Assembly: GCF_900115475.1 (NCBI RefSeq)
Contig: NZ_FOWP01000004.1
Span: forward strand, 62,001 to 126,000
DNA: 64,000 bases
Source of the DNA: Ectopseudomonas composti
GTDB taxonomy: Bacteria > Pseudomonadota > Gammaproteobacteria > Pseudomonadales > Pseudomonadaceae
Direction: 5' to 3'
In this document: piece after piece, positions 18,530 through 31,407 of the stretch
How positions within the stretch are numbered: the stretch's first letter is position 1
How the letters are laid out: each line of letters opens with the position of its first letter
The notes under the pieces: generated by a model
What the model was told of the DNA's origin: nothing
The model's database searches: none
Seen by the model: only the letters and a program-made list of their open reading frames with translations
Made by a program: the position numbers and the translations under genes

Positions 18530-18949
18530 CTAAAGTTCGACGCGTTGCGGATCATACCCGCGCTGGCGATAGGTACGGAAATTCTCGCGACAGGCGCTCA
18601 GCTGTTCCGGCTGCTGATTGACGATCTCGATGATCCGAGAAAAGCGTTCGACATGCGGCGACAGGCTGCTGCCGAGGTTGATCAGCACGCCTTGCTCGGT
18701 GCTCGGCACTTCGTCGATACCCAGCGCCACGGGTGACAGTGGGGCGTCGCGGTGCAGATCATGGGGCACGAATCGTTCGGCCTTGAACTGCCAGAGCATC
18801 TCGTCGAGCTCGCCGCATTGCGCTTCGTCGCTACCGCGCACGAACACCGGCAGGCCGGCGCTCCAGGCCTTCAGTGCCAGTTGGCAGGCAGCGCGCAAGC
18901 GCCCTGCGGCGTCGCTGGAGGAAAGGACGTAGAACTCGATTCTGGGCAT
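18530..18949 (-). CDS. holC: DNA polymerase III chi subunit
   Basis: The 139-residue HolC opens with MPRIEFYVLSSSDAAGRLRAACQLALKAW and contains the family stretch LDEMLWQFKAERFVPHDL and the later RYRQRGYD-like C-terminus (TYRQRGYDPQRVEL). Chi joins psi in the clamp-loader complex and binds SSB at the replication fork. The length is normal. It lies downstream of pepA, separated by a REPIN, and upstream of the unknown gene and valS. This is the usual pepA-holC-valS order. Confidence 0.95.
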   Translation of the reverse strand: MPRIEFYVLSSSDAAGRLRAACQLALKAWSAGLPVFVRGSDEAQCGELDEMLWQFKAERFVPHDLHRDAPLSPVALGIDEVPSTEQGVLINLGSSLSPHVERFSRIIEIVNQQPEQLSACRENFRTYRQRGYDPQRVEL

Positions 18950-18994
18950 CAGTGGTTTCGACGATAAAAGGCGAATGGCGGTGTATCGGATTCT

Positions 18995-19053
18995 GTAGGA
19001 GCAGATTCATCCGCGATTTCATCGCGAATTATCGCGGATGAATCCGCTCCTAC
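18995..19053. repeat. REPIN, Pseudomonas GTAGGAGC family
   Basis: The 23-base arms beginning GTAGGAGCAGATTCATCCGC are inverted with one mismatch and separated by 13 bases. The feet are GTAG and CTAC. The element fills the gap between pepA and holC. Confidence 0.85.
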
Positions 19054-19076
19054 GAGGGCGTGACCCGGTTGCGGCA

Positions 19077-21824
<2,748 letters not shown>

Positions 21825-21832
<8 letters not shown>

Positions 21833-22889
21833 GTTGGATCGCTACATCGGCACCCAGGTGTTCTTTGCCATTTTGGCGGTGCTGGGCATCATCCTTGGTC
21901 TGGCGTTGCTGTTCGCTTTCATCGATGAGCTTAGCGACCTGAACAAGGGTGATTACGGCCTTGGTCAGGCGCTCTGGTACGTATTGCTGACCGCTCCGCG
22001 TCGTGCTTACGAGATGCTGCCGATGGCCGCGCTGATCGGCTGCCTGATCGGTCTCGGTACGCTGGCCAGTAACAGCGAGCTGACCATCATGCGCGCTGCC
22101 GGGGTGTCTATCGGACGCATCGTCTGGGCGGTGATGAAACCCATGCTGGTGCTGATGCTGGCCGGCATCCTGATCGGCGAATACGTCGCGCCGCTGACCG
22201 AAAATCAGGCGCAGGCAGATCGCGCGCTGGCTCAGGGTGGTGGTGCGGCGCAGAGCTCCAAGCGCGGCATGTGGCACCGCCAGGGCCAGGAGTACGTCCA
22301 TATCAACGCCGTGCAGCCCAATGGCATTCTGCTCGGGGTAACGCGTTATCGCTTCGATGACGAGCGTCGCCTGCTTTCAGCCAGCTTCGCCCGTCGCGCC
22401 GAATACCGGGATAACCACTGGATGCTGCGCAACGTGCAGACCACCGTGCTACATGAGGACCGTTCCGAGGTGATCAAGCAGCCGGAAGAGCGCTGGGAGA
22501 TCGAGCTCAATCCGGAGCTGCTCGGTACCGTGGTGATGGAGCCCGAAGCGCTCTCGGTCACCGGGCTGTGGCAGTACATCCATTACCTGGGTGAGCAGGG
22601 GCTGAACAATGCCCGCTACTGGCTGGCGTTCTGGACCAAGGTCCTGCAACCGCTGGTAACCGGCGCGCTGGTATTGATGGCGATTTCCTTCATCTTCGGC
22701 CCGCTGCGTTCGGTGACCCTGGGGCAGCGCGTGTTCACCGGCGTGCTGGTGGGCTTCATCTTCCGTATCGCCCAGGACCTGCTGGGCCCATCCAGCCTGG
22801 TGTTCGGTTTCTCGCCGCTGCTGGCGGTGCTGGTGCCGGCCGGTATCTGCGCGCTGGCGGGTGTGTGGTTGTTACGCCGCGCGGGTTGA
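21825..22889 (+). CDS. lptG: LptG, LPS export ABC permease
   Basis: This 354-residue partner of LptF has the same layout: MAKLDRYIGTQVFFAILAVLG at the first helix, a periplasmic domain carrying KRGMWHRQGQEYVHIN, and three final helices. The ATG lies inside the end of lptF behind GGAGGTG, giving an eight-base overlap. LptF and LptG form the heterodimeric gate for LPS. A strong terminator follows the stop. Confidence 0.95.
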
Positions 22890-22905
22890 GTTGATCGCGG
22901 GCATG

Positions 22906-22935
22906 AAAAAGCCGGTTCATTGAACCGGCTTTTTT
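22906..22935. terminator. Bidirectional terminator between lptG and the RDD gene
   Basis: AAAAAGCCGGTTCA pairs with TGAACCGGCTTTTT across almost no loop. A-tract and T-tract on either side serve both convergent genes. Confidence 0.92.
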
Positions 22936-22949
22936 GTATCTGCTCGGGG

Positions 22950-23447
22950 TTACTTCTTGTGGATGTTCTTTGGCAGTTGCACCACGCGACTGTCGGAATA
23001 GATGTCGTGCCAGGTGCGGCCCTGCTTGTCCCACAGTAGCCAGAGGAACCCCAGGCCAGCGAACAGCCAGGAGCCGATGGCGACCACGAAACGCAGCAAT
23101 GCCTGCCACAGGTCGATGGCGCTGCCGTCGGCGTTCTGGATGCGCAGTCCCCAGGCCTGCATGCCCAGGGTCTGGCCATTGTGCGTCCAGAACTTGGCGA
23201 AGAAGGCGAACAGCGACAGCAGCACCAGGCTGGCCAGAAGTGGGTCATGATCCAGGGCGCCGGCTTCGGCCATGACCATCAGCGCATCGCCGCCGTGAAT
23301 CAGGCGCAGAATGCCCTGCTGATAAACCAGGGTGACCACCATGATCAGTGCCACGCAGAGTAGGAAATCGTAGAAGAGGGCCGCCAGGCGACGAATCAGT
23401 CCGGCAGTGGGGAAGTCTCCCTGCGGGCGTAGCTGGTGTTTCGGCAT
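22950..23447 (-). CDS. RDD-family membrane protein
   Basis: The 165-residue protein opens with GLIRRLAALFYDFLL, matching the RDD motif region (Arg, then Asp in the first helix), and continues with three predicted membrane helices. The conserved TLGMQAWGLRIQNADG segment is present. RDD proteins are inner-membrane proteins of mostly unknown role; some have Na+/H+ antiport activity. It is the usual neighbour of lptG in Pseudomonas, convergent with it and sharing its terminator. Confidence 0.88.
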   Translation of the reverse strand: MPKHQLRPQGDFPTAGLIRRLAALFYDFLLCVALIMVVTLVYQQGILRLIHGGDALMVMAEAGALDHDPLLASLVLLSLFAFFAKFWTHNGQTLGMQAWGLRIQNADGSAIDLWQALLRFVVAIGSWLFAGLGFLWLLWDKQGRTWHDIYSDSRVVQLPKNIHKK

Positions 23448-23567
23448 GATGGGCTCACTGTGACGAAAGTGCGCGCCATTCTAACCGCGACTTTACCGCG
23501 GGTATAAGAATGCGCAGGTGTCATCTGTAACCTGGCGCTGCGAGGGGCGGGATATAGGAATGACAGG

Positions 23568-23598
23568 CAAAAAAAACCCCTGATAGAAATCAGGGGTT
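23568..23598 (-). terminator. Rho-independent terminator of the cold-shock gene
   Basis: On the minus strand AACCCCTGAT-TTCT-ATCAGGGGTT is followed by a run of Ts. It begins about 20 bases past the stop. Confidence 0.92.
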
Positions 23599-23615
23599 CT
23601 TCAAAGCAGCGGCGA

Positions 23616-23828
23616 TTAGCCCAGGACTTGAACCTGGTCAGCCTGCATGCCTTTTTGACCTTGCACAGCTACGAAGCTGACTTTCTGGCCTTCTTTCAGG
23701 CTCTTGAAGCCGTTACCTTCGATCGCGCGGAAGTGCACGAACAGATCCGGACCGCTTTCGGGAGTGATAAAACCAAAACCTTTCTCGTCGTTAAACCACT
23801 TGACGGTACCGTTCTGACGATTCGACAT
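23616..23828 (-). CDS. Cold-shock-domain protein (CspA family)
   Basis: The 70-residue protein is a single cold-shock domain. RNP1 is KGFGFITPE and RNP2 is DLFVHFRAI, both complete. It binds single-stranded nucleic acid and melts RNA structure. The start [14 protein letters not shown] is preceded by AAGGA, whereas an open frame continuing upstream has no homology. The mRNA leader implied by the TATACT box is short (about 30 bases), unlike the long thermosensing leader of E. coli cspA, so this copy may not be strongly cold-induced. Which Csp paralogue it is cannot be told. Confidence 0.94.
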   Translation of the reverse strand: MSNRQNGTVKWFNDEKGFGFITPESGPDLFVHFRAIEGNGFKSLKEGQKVSFVAVQGQKGMQADQVQVLG

Positions 23829-23866
23829 GTCTTTTTCCTTGAAACTAGAGTTGATGACAGCCTCCA

Positions 23867-23893
23867 AGTATAGAGGGCTGAGACTGGTTGCAA
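23867..23893 (-). promoter_or_regulatory. Likely promoter of the cold-shock gene
   Basis: On the minus strand a TATACT -10 lies about 40 bases before the start codon. TTGCAA lies 15 bases further up, a slightly short spacing for sigma-70. Confidence 0.45.
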
Positions 23894-24124
23894 GGAGTAA
23901 TAGAAGTCGAGCGGGATGTAGCGGATCTAGATGATCTGCTGCACCAGAGTCACGATTCACAGCGACCCATGCAAACAGTTGGTTCACTCTACGCTAACTT
24001 TTACGCAATTGCCAACCCCCGCCAACAAGGTCGCCGGCCAGGTTTTGCGGGGGTTATCGAGGTGCTGGAAAAGTTCTTCTGCAACATGCTCGCAACAATT
24101 GCTCAAGTTGTTCGCACGCATACG
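23894..24124. other. Non-coding stretch between the cold-shock gene and tRNA-Leu
   Basis: No convincing gene lies in the 337 bases between the two genes. The only structure I see is a perfect 9-base inverted repeat, AACCCCCGC at 24014-24022 and GCGGGGGTT at 24047-24055, with a 24-base spacer. No integrase or direct repeat of the tRNA end was noticed. Confidence 0.5.
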
Positions 24125-24158
24125 AAAAAGCCCGCAAGACACAATGTCTTGCGGGCTT
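24125..24158 (-). terminator. Rho-independent terminator after tRNA-Leu
   Basis: GCCCGCAAGAC pairs perfectly with GTCTTGCGGGC around a 5-base loop. On the minus strand it ends in CTTTTTCG, seven bases after the tRNA CCA end. Confidence 0.93.
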
Positions 24159-24165
24159 CGAATCG

Positions 24166-24250
24166 TGGTGCCCCGGGGGAGACTCGAACTCCCACTCCTT
24201 TCGAAAACGGATTTTGAATCCGCCGCGTCTACCGATTCCGCCACCGGGGC
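24166..24250 (-). tRNA. tRNA-Leu, anticodon CAA
   Basis: This is an 85-base type II tRNA with an encoded CCA end. On the minus strand the acceptor stem is GCCCCGG...CCGGGGC, the D-loop region is GCGGAATCGGTAGACGC, the anticodon stem-loop is CGGA-TTCAAAA-TCCG, a short variable arm follows, and the T-loop is GTTCGAGTC. The CAA anticodon reads UUG codons. Its own promoter and terminator are visible, so it is transcribed alone. Confidence 0.96.
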
Positions 24251-24263
24251 ACGATGGCGGCGC

Positions 24264-24292
24264 AGTATAGGGATGCACCTTGCGTCGGTCAA
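24264..24292 (-). promoter_or_regulatory. Promoter of tRNA-Leu
   Basis: On the minus strand TTGACC and TATACT are separated by exactly 17 bases, a near-consensus sigma-70 promoter. The -10 ends 13 bases before the tRNA 5' end. Confidence 0.85.
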
Positions 24293-24465
24293 TCGGTGTG
24301 AGTGGTGTGATTGGTTGTCGGTCAGTTCATGGACTAACGGCCAATGGCAGCGCTGCTGGTATCCGGCTTTTATTGCGCGACTAAAGCTAGAATCGCTGGC
24401 GATCATCAAAAGTACTGAATACGGCATATAAAATTGGCCGAGGCAATCCAACGGCGGGAGGGGCT

Positions 24466-25209
24466 GTGATCAACGTATTGTGCAGAGCGCTTGTCGCAGG
24501 CCTGTTGCTGGTGCCTATGGCTCAGGCTCAAACCCTGACCTACGCTGTGACCGACGAGAGCTGGGCGCCGTACTGGATAGTTGACGAGTCGCGCGTCAGC
24601 GGCATTCTCCATGAGTTCATGCTTGCGCTGGATCAGCGATTGCCTGAGCAGTTGCAGGCCAGTCATCCGTTGCCGCCACTGCGTACGCAGAAACTGTTCC
24701 GTGAGGGGCATCTGCAGATCGAGTGCTGCGTGAGCGAAAGTTGGCGTAGCGATGCCGAGCAGACCGAGGTATCGGTTTGGACGGTACCAGTGCTGCAGGC
24801 TGAGGAAATGCTGATCTTCGCGCCAGGCAAGCGCTTTTCCTATCAGCGCCTGCAGGACCTTAGTGGTCGCTCGATCGCCACGGTGCGCGGATACGGCTAC
24901 GCCGGCAGTGAGTATTTCCAGCGCAACGATGGTGCCGATGCGCGAGCGCTGATCTATCTGGTGGCTCAGGGGCGCAGCGAGGCCGGTATTCTGGATCGCC
25001 TGGAGTGGCGCTACCTGCAGCGTGAGAGTTCGCAATTGCAAGTGTCGCGCTGGAAGGCGGTAGAGGAGGGACCGACGATCAATCGCTCTCAGTTGCGCTT
25101 GCGCCTGCATCGGGATCTGGCTGGGCGGCTGGAGGCGTTCAATGCCGCCATCCGCTCCTTGCAGGCCGATGGTACGTTGGCGCGTATCGTCGCCAGGTAT
25201 GCGCCATAG
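24466..25209 (+). CDS. Periplasmic solute-binding protein, SBP_bac_3-like, orphan
   Basis: The 247-residue product begins at a GTG behind GGAGGGG and has a signal peptide [17 protein letters not shown] cleaved before QTLTYAV. The mature part shows the binding-protein pattern [24 protein letters not shown]. An unusual ECCV (vicinal cysteines) lies in the first lobe, followed by [17 protein letters not shown]. No permease or ATPase gene is adjacent. It is the third lone binding protein in this window and may serve sensing or an unlinked transporter. It is followed by queA after 68 bases. Confidence 0.84.
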   Translation: MINVLCRALVAGLLLVPMAQAQTLTYAVTDESWAPYWIVDESRVSGILHEFMLALDQRLPEQLQASHPLPPLRTQKLFREGHLQIECCVSESWRSDAEQTEVSVWTVPVLQAEEMLIFAPGKRFSYQRLQDLSGRSIATVRGYGYAGSEYFQRNDGADARALIYLVAQGRSEAGILDRLEWRYLQRESSQLQVSRWKAVEEGPTINRSQLRLRLHRDLAGRLEAFNAAIRSLQADGTLARIVARYAP

Positions 25210-25277
25210 GCTCACGTGGCCGGCCAGGTGGAAATCCGGTAAGCTTTGCCACCCTGCAGAAATACCCCCTCCGAATC

Positions 25278-27457
<2,180 letters not shown>

Positions 27458-27497
27458 TTCCTGAACGATTCAAGATCCTTTCCATTAGGAGTGTTAC

Positions 27498-27827
27498 ATG
27501 AGCTTTTTCATCCCCGCCGCCTACGCTGATACCGCGGCTGCTGGCCCTGCCGGCAGCGGTTTCGAGTGGGTTTTCCTGATTGGCTTTCTGGTCATCTTCT
27601 ATCTGATGATCTGGCGTCCGCAGGCCAAGCGCGCCAAGGAACACAAGAACTTGCTCGGCGGCCTGCAGAAGGGCGACGAAGTGGTCACCAGCGGCGGTAT
27701 CGCTGGCAAGGTGTCCAAGGTAGCTGACGATTTCGTGGTGATCGAGGTGTCTGACACCGTCGAGCTGAAATTCCAGAAGCAGGCCATCGCCGCCACCCTG
27801 CCCAAGGGCACGCTGAAAGCCATCTGA
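27498..27827 (+). CDS. yajC: YajC, Sec translocon accessory protein
   Basis: The 109-residue protein has a single membrane helix (WVFLIGFLVIFYLMIW) followed by RPQAKRAKEHKNLLGGLQKGDEVVTSGGI, the YajC family core, and a small beta domain. It binds SecDF in the inner membrane. AGGAG stands upstream of the start. The N-terminal 20 residues are Ala/Gly-rich, which is usual in Pseudomonas. Confidence 0.95.
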   Translation: MSFFIPAAYADTAAAGPAGSGFEWVFLIGFLVIFYLMIWRPQAKRAKEHKNLLGGLQKGDEVVTSGGIAGKVSKVADDFVVIEVSDTVELKFQKQAIAATLPKGTLKAI

Positions 27828-27850
27828 TTCGGTTCTTAGTTTCCATTCGA

Positions 27851-27871
27851 CGGGGCGCTTTTAGCGCCCCG
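27851..27871 (+). terminator. Stem-loop between yajC and secD
   Basis: CGGGGCGCT and AGCGCCCCG form a perfect 9-base stem with a TTT loop. No T-tract follows, so it may act as a partial terminator or an mRNA processing or stabilising element within the yajC-secDF unit. Confidence 0.55.
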
Positions 27872-27894
27872 CGTCATAAGCGGGCGGCTCGTTC

Positions 27895-29763
27895 ATGCTC
27901 AATAAATACCCTCTGTGGAAGTACCTGCTGATTCTGTCCGTTCTGGCAATCGGCCTGGTTTACTCCATTCCCAACCTCTATCCAGACGATCCTGCCGTGC
28001 AGATCAGTGGCGCCAGTTCGGCACTGAGCATCGAGCAGACGGATGTCGACCGTGCCAGCAAAGCGCTGCAGGACGCCGGTATTGCCGTCAAGGCTGCCAG
28101 CATCGACGAGCGTGGCCGCGGTGGTCTGATCCGTCTGACCAAGCAAGATGACCAGTTGCCGGCCAAGGACATCGTCCGTCGCGCACTGGGCGATGATTAC
28201 GTCGTGGCGCTGAACCTGGCGCAAACCACCCCCGATTGGCTGCGTAGCCTGGGCGCGAGCCCAATGAAGCTCGGCCTGGACCTGTCCGGTGGTGTGCACT
28301 TCCTGCTGGAAGTCGACATGGACAAGGCGCTGGATGTGCGCCGCAAGGTCTATGAAGGTGAAATCAAGAGCCTGCTGCGCAAGGAACGTATTCGCTACCG
28401 CAGCATGCCGGAAAGCAACAGCCGGATTCAGCTCGGCTTTGCCGACAGCGATACGCTGGACAAGGCGCAGCGCCTGATCCGCAAGGACTACAGCGATTTC
28501 GAACTGACCACCGTCGAGCGCAATGGTCAGCAGATCCTGCAGTTGGGTTTGACTCAGGCGAAGATCGCCGAGATTCGCGAGTACTCCATTCGCCAGAACC
28601 TCACCACCGTACGTAACCGGGTCAACGAGCTGGGTGTGGCCGAGCCGCTGGTGCAGCGTCAGGGCGCCAACCGTATCGTGGTCGAGCTGCCGGGCGTGCA
28701 GGACACTGCAGAAGCCAAGCGTATTCTCGGCAAGACCGCCAACCTGGAGTTCCGTCTGCAGGCTGACTTGGATGCGCCGCGCGGTGCAACCGAGTCGTTC
28801 GGCTTCCGCGAGGAAGGCCGTCCGCCGGTACAGCTGGAGCGTGAGCTGATCATCACCGGTGATCAGGTGACCGACGCTCAGGCCAGCTTCGATGAGAATG
28901 GTCGCCCGCAGGTGAACATTCGCCTCGACGGCCACGGCGGCGATCTGATGAACCGCGCCACGCGCAATAACGTTGGCCGCAGCATGGCGGTGATCTTCAT
29001 CGAGCAGAAGCCGGTCACCCGCTACGTGCGCCAGAACGTCGATGGCGTCGAGCAGGAAGTCGCTGTTTCCTCCTTCGTCGAGGAGAAGAAGATCATCAGC
29101 CTGGCGACCATTCAGTCTGCGCTGGGTAGCCAATTCCGCATCACCGGTCTGAACGGCCAAGGCGAGTCGTCCGAGCTTGCGCTGCTGCTGCGTGCAGGTG
29201 GTCTGGCGGCGCCGATGTACTTCGCTGAAGAGCGCACCATCGGCCCGAGCCTGGGGGCTGAGAACATTGCCAAAGGTATCGCTTCCACCGAGTGGGCGAT
29301 GATCTTCGTGGCCATCTTCATCATTGCCATCTACCGCTTCTTTGGCGTCCTGGCGACCGTTGCCCTGGCGTTCAACCTGGTGTTGCTGGTCGGTCTGATG
29401 TCAGCCATTGGCGCGACCCTGACCCTGCCGGGTATCGCAGGTATCGTGCTGACTCTGGGTATGGCGGTCGACGCCAACGTGCTGATTTTCTCGCGGATAC
29501 GCGAAGAATTGGCGAAGGGGCTGGCGGTGCAGCGAGCGATCCACGAGGGTTTCGATCGTGCCTACTCGGCGATTCTGGACAGTAACCTGACCACCTTGTT
29601 GGTGGGCGGCATCCTGTTCGCCATGGGGACCGGTCCGGTCAAGGGCTTCGCGGTGACGCTGTCGCTGGGCATCATTACGTCGATGTTCACCGCCATCATG
29701 TTCACCCGTGGCCTGGTCAACCTGATCTTCGGTGGCCGTAACTTCAAGAAGCTGTGGATCTGA
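27895..29763 (+). CDS. secD: SecD, protein-export membrane protein
   Basis: The 622-residue RND-type protein uses the proton gradient to pull translocating proteins into the periplasm. It has one N-terminal helix (YLLILSVLAIGLVYSIPNLYPDD), a large periplasmic region starting with the conserved LGLDLSGGVHFLLEV, and five C-terminal helices with GPSLGAENIAKG and the family motif AGIVLTLGMAVDANVLIFSRIREE. It is followed nine bases later by secF. The length is typical of Pseudomonas SecD. Confidence 0.97.
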   Translation: MLNKYPLWKYLLILSVLAIGLVYSIPNLYPDDPAVQISGASSALSIEQTDVDRASKALQDAGIAVKAASIDERGRGGLIRLTKQDDQLPAKDIVRRALGDDYVVALNLAQTTPDWLRSLGASPMKLGLDLSGGVHFLLEVDMDKALDVRRKVYEGEIKSLLRKERIRYRSMPESNSRIQLGFADSDTLDKAQRLIRKDYSDFELTTVERNGQQILQLGLTQAKIAEIREYSIRQNLTTVRNRVNELGVAEPLVQRQGANRIVVELPGVQDTAEAKRILGKTANLEFRLQADLDAPRGATESFGFREEGRPPVQLERELIITGDQVTDAQASFDENGRPQVNIRLDGHGGDLMNRATRNNVGRSMAVIFIEQKPVTRYVRQNVDGVEQEVAVSSFVEEKKIISLATIQSALGSQFRITGLNGQGESSELALLLRAGGLAAPMYFAEERTIGPSLGAENIAKGIASTEWAMIFVAIFIIAIYRFFGVLATVALAFNLVLLVGLMSAIGATLTLPGIAGIVLTLGMAVDANVLIFSRIREELAKGLAVQRAIHEGFDRAYSAILDSNLTTLLVGGILFAMGTGPVKGFAVTLSLGIITSMFTAIMFTRGLVNLIFGGRNFKKLWI

Positions 29764-29772
29764 GGTGCAGCC

Positions 29773-30690
29773 ATGATCAAGTCAACCATTCGTTTCATGG
29801 CGATCCGCAATATCGCCTTCTCCATTACGGTCGTGCTGACGCTCATCGGCCTCGGTGCGCTGTTTTCCAAGGGGCTGAATTTCGGTCTGGATTTCACCGG
29901 TGGCACCCTGATCGAGCTGCAGTATGAGCAGTCGGCCAATCTTGATCTGATCAAGACCGAGTTGGGCCAGGCAGGCTATGCCGATGCCGTGGTGCAGAGC
30001 TTCGGTGCCAGCACCGACGTGCTGGTGCGTCTGGCTGGTGATTCCCCTGACCTGGGCAATGAGGTCGCGGCTGCGCTACGCAAGGTCGACGAGGCCGCGC
30101 GCTTCGAGGTCAAGCGCGTCGAGTTCGTGGGACCGCAGGTGGGTGAGGAGCTGCGTGACCAGGGTGGTATTGCCATGCTCCTGGCACTGGGCGGGATCAT
30201 GCTTTACCTGGCTTTCCGCTTTCAGTGGAAGTTCGGTGTCGGTGCCATCGCGTCCTTGGTGCACGACGTGGTGATAACTCTGGGCGTACTGGCGTTTTTC
30301 CAGATTCCGTTCGACCTGACGGTGCTGGCGGCGGTGCTGGCGATGATCGGTTACTCGCTCAACGACACCATCATCATTTACGACCGTATTCGCGAGAACT
30401 TCCGGGTACTGCGCAAGACCTCGCTGATCGAGAACGTCGACATCTCGATCACCCAGACTCTTCTGCGTACCATCGCTACCTCGCTGTCCACTGCGCTGGC
30501 GCTGCTGGCGTTGCTGTTCTTCGGCGGTGACGTGCTGGCTGCCTTCGCGCTGACCCTGCTGGTCGGCGTGGTCGTGGGTACCTATTCGTCGGTGTATATC
30601 GGCGCTACGGTGCTGGTGTGGCTGAAGCTCAACGTCGAAGATCTGATTCCTCCGGTGGCCGAGGCCGAGGCGGACGACGGTCGCCCGTGA
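29773..30690 (+). CDS. secF: SecF, protein-export membrane protein
   Basis: The 305-residue partner of SecD has the matching motifs: GLDFTGGTLIELQY after the first helix, a short periplasmic domain, FVGPQVGEELRDQG, and the helix motif MIGYSLNDTIIIYDRIREN. SecDF with YajC associates with SecYEG. The gene closes the queA-tgt-yajC-secD-secF series and is followed by a terminator. Confidence 0.97.
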   Translation: MIKSTIRFMAIRNIAFSITVVLTLIGLGALFSKGLNFGLDFTGGTLIELQYEQSANLDLIKTELGQAGYADAVVQSFGASTDVLVRLAGDSPDLGNEVAAALRKVDEAARFEVKRVEFVGPQVGEELRDQGGIAMLLALGGIMLYLAFRFQWKFGVGAIASLVHDVVITLGVLAFFQIPFDLTVLAAVLAMIGYSLNDTIIIYDRIRENFRVLRKTSLIENVDISITQTLLRTIATSLSTALALLALLFFGGDVLAAFALTLLVGVVVGTYSSVYIGATVLVWLKLNVEDLIPPVAEAEADDGRP

Positions 30691-30720
30691 TGATGTGACA
30701 GGCTTCAAGAAAGACAGCGA

Positions 30721-30754
30721 AAGCCGTGACAAGTCGAACTTGTCGCGGCTTTTT
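30721..30754 (+). terminator. Rho-independent terminator of secF
   Basis: AAGCCGTGACAAG pairs with CTTGTCGCGGCTT (one G-U) around a 5-base loop and runs into TTTTT. Confidence 0.93.
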
Positions 30755-30807
30755 ACTGTCCTAGGCAGGGAGAAGGGCGCGAGTCGCCGAGCCTAGGAGA
30801 CACAAAA

Positions 30808-31350
30808 ATGAATAAATCACTGTTGGTAGGTGCCGTACTGGGTGCTGTGGGTGTGACCGCTGGTGGCGCTGTCGCCACCTATAGTCTGGTTGATCGTGGT
30901 CCGGACTACGCCGAGGTGCTGGCCGTAACCCCGATCAATGAAACCGTGAAAACCCCGCGGGAAGTGTGCAAGGACGTGGCTGTCACTCGCCAGCGTCCGG
31001 TGCAGGATCAGCATCAGATCGCTGGTACCGCTATCGGTGCCATCGCGGGTGGTCTGCTGGGTAACCAGATTGGCGGCGGCACAGGCAAGAAGATCGCTAC
31101 AGTAGCCGGTGCAGTTGGCGGCGGTTATGCCGGCAACAAGGTTCAGGAAGGCATGCAGCAGCGTGACACCTATACCACCACCGAAACCCGCTGCAACACC
31201 GTGACCGATACCAGCGAGAAGCTGGTTGGGTACGACGTGAAGTACCAGTTGGGTGAGAAGGTCGGCAACGTGCGCATGGATCGTGATCCGGGTAGCCGTA
31301 TTCCGGTCAATAAGCAAGGTGAGCTGGTACTGGTGCAGCAGGCCCAGTAA
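30808..31350 (+). CDS. YcfJ-like glycine-zipper envelope protein
   Basis: The 180-residue product resembles E. coli YcfJ nearly end to end: MNKSLLVGAVLGAVGV, RGPDYAEVLAVTPINETVKTP, RPVQDQHQIAGTAIGA, then a glycine-zipper 2TM domain (AIGAIAGGLLGNQIGGGTGKK, VAGAVGGGYAGNKVQ) and YDVKYQLGEK with MDRDPGSRIP. It belongs to the Rickettsia 17-kDa antigen superfamily. The N-terminus lacks a lipobox Cys, so it is probably membrane-inserted, not a lipoprotein. The role is unknown; the zipper suggests oligomeric packing in the envelope. It is flanked by terminators and so is monocistronic. Confidence 0.88.
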   Translation: MNKSLLVGAVLGAVGVTAGGAVATYSLVDRGPDYAEVLAVTPINETVKTPREVCKDVAVTRQRPVQDQHQIAGTAIGAIAGGLLGNQIGGGTGKKIATVAGAVGGGYAGNKVQEGMQQRDTYTTTETRCNTVTDTSEKLVGYDVKYQLGEKVGNVRMDRDPGSRIPVNKQGELVLVQQAQ

Positions 31351-31360
31351 GAATCCAGAG

Positions 31361-31395
31361 CAATAAAAAACGCCCCGAGGGGCGTTTTTTTATTG
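31361..31395. terminator. Bidirectional terminator between the ycfJ-like gene and suhB
   Basis: CAATAAAAAACGCCCC is matched by GGGGCGTTTTTTTATTG around a minimal loop, with A and T tracts on both sides for the convergent genes. Confidence 0.94.
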
Positions 31396-31407
31396 CTCGA
31401 TAAAAGC

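Noticed and set aside
24166..24250. tRNA-Leu as an island attachment site
   Set aside because: No integrase, no repeated tRNA 3' end and no change in gene style on either side were seen.
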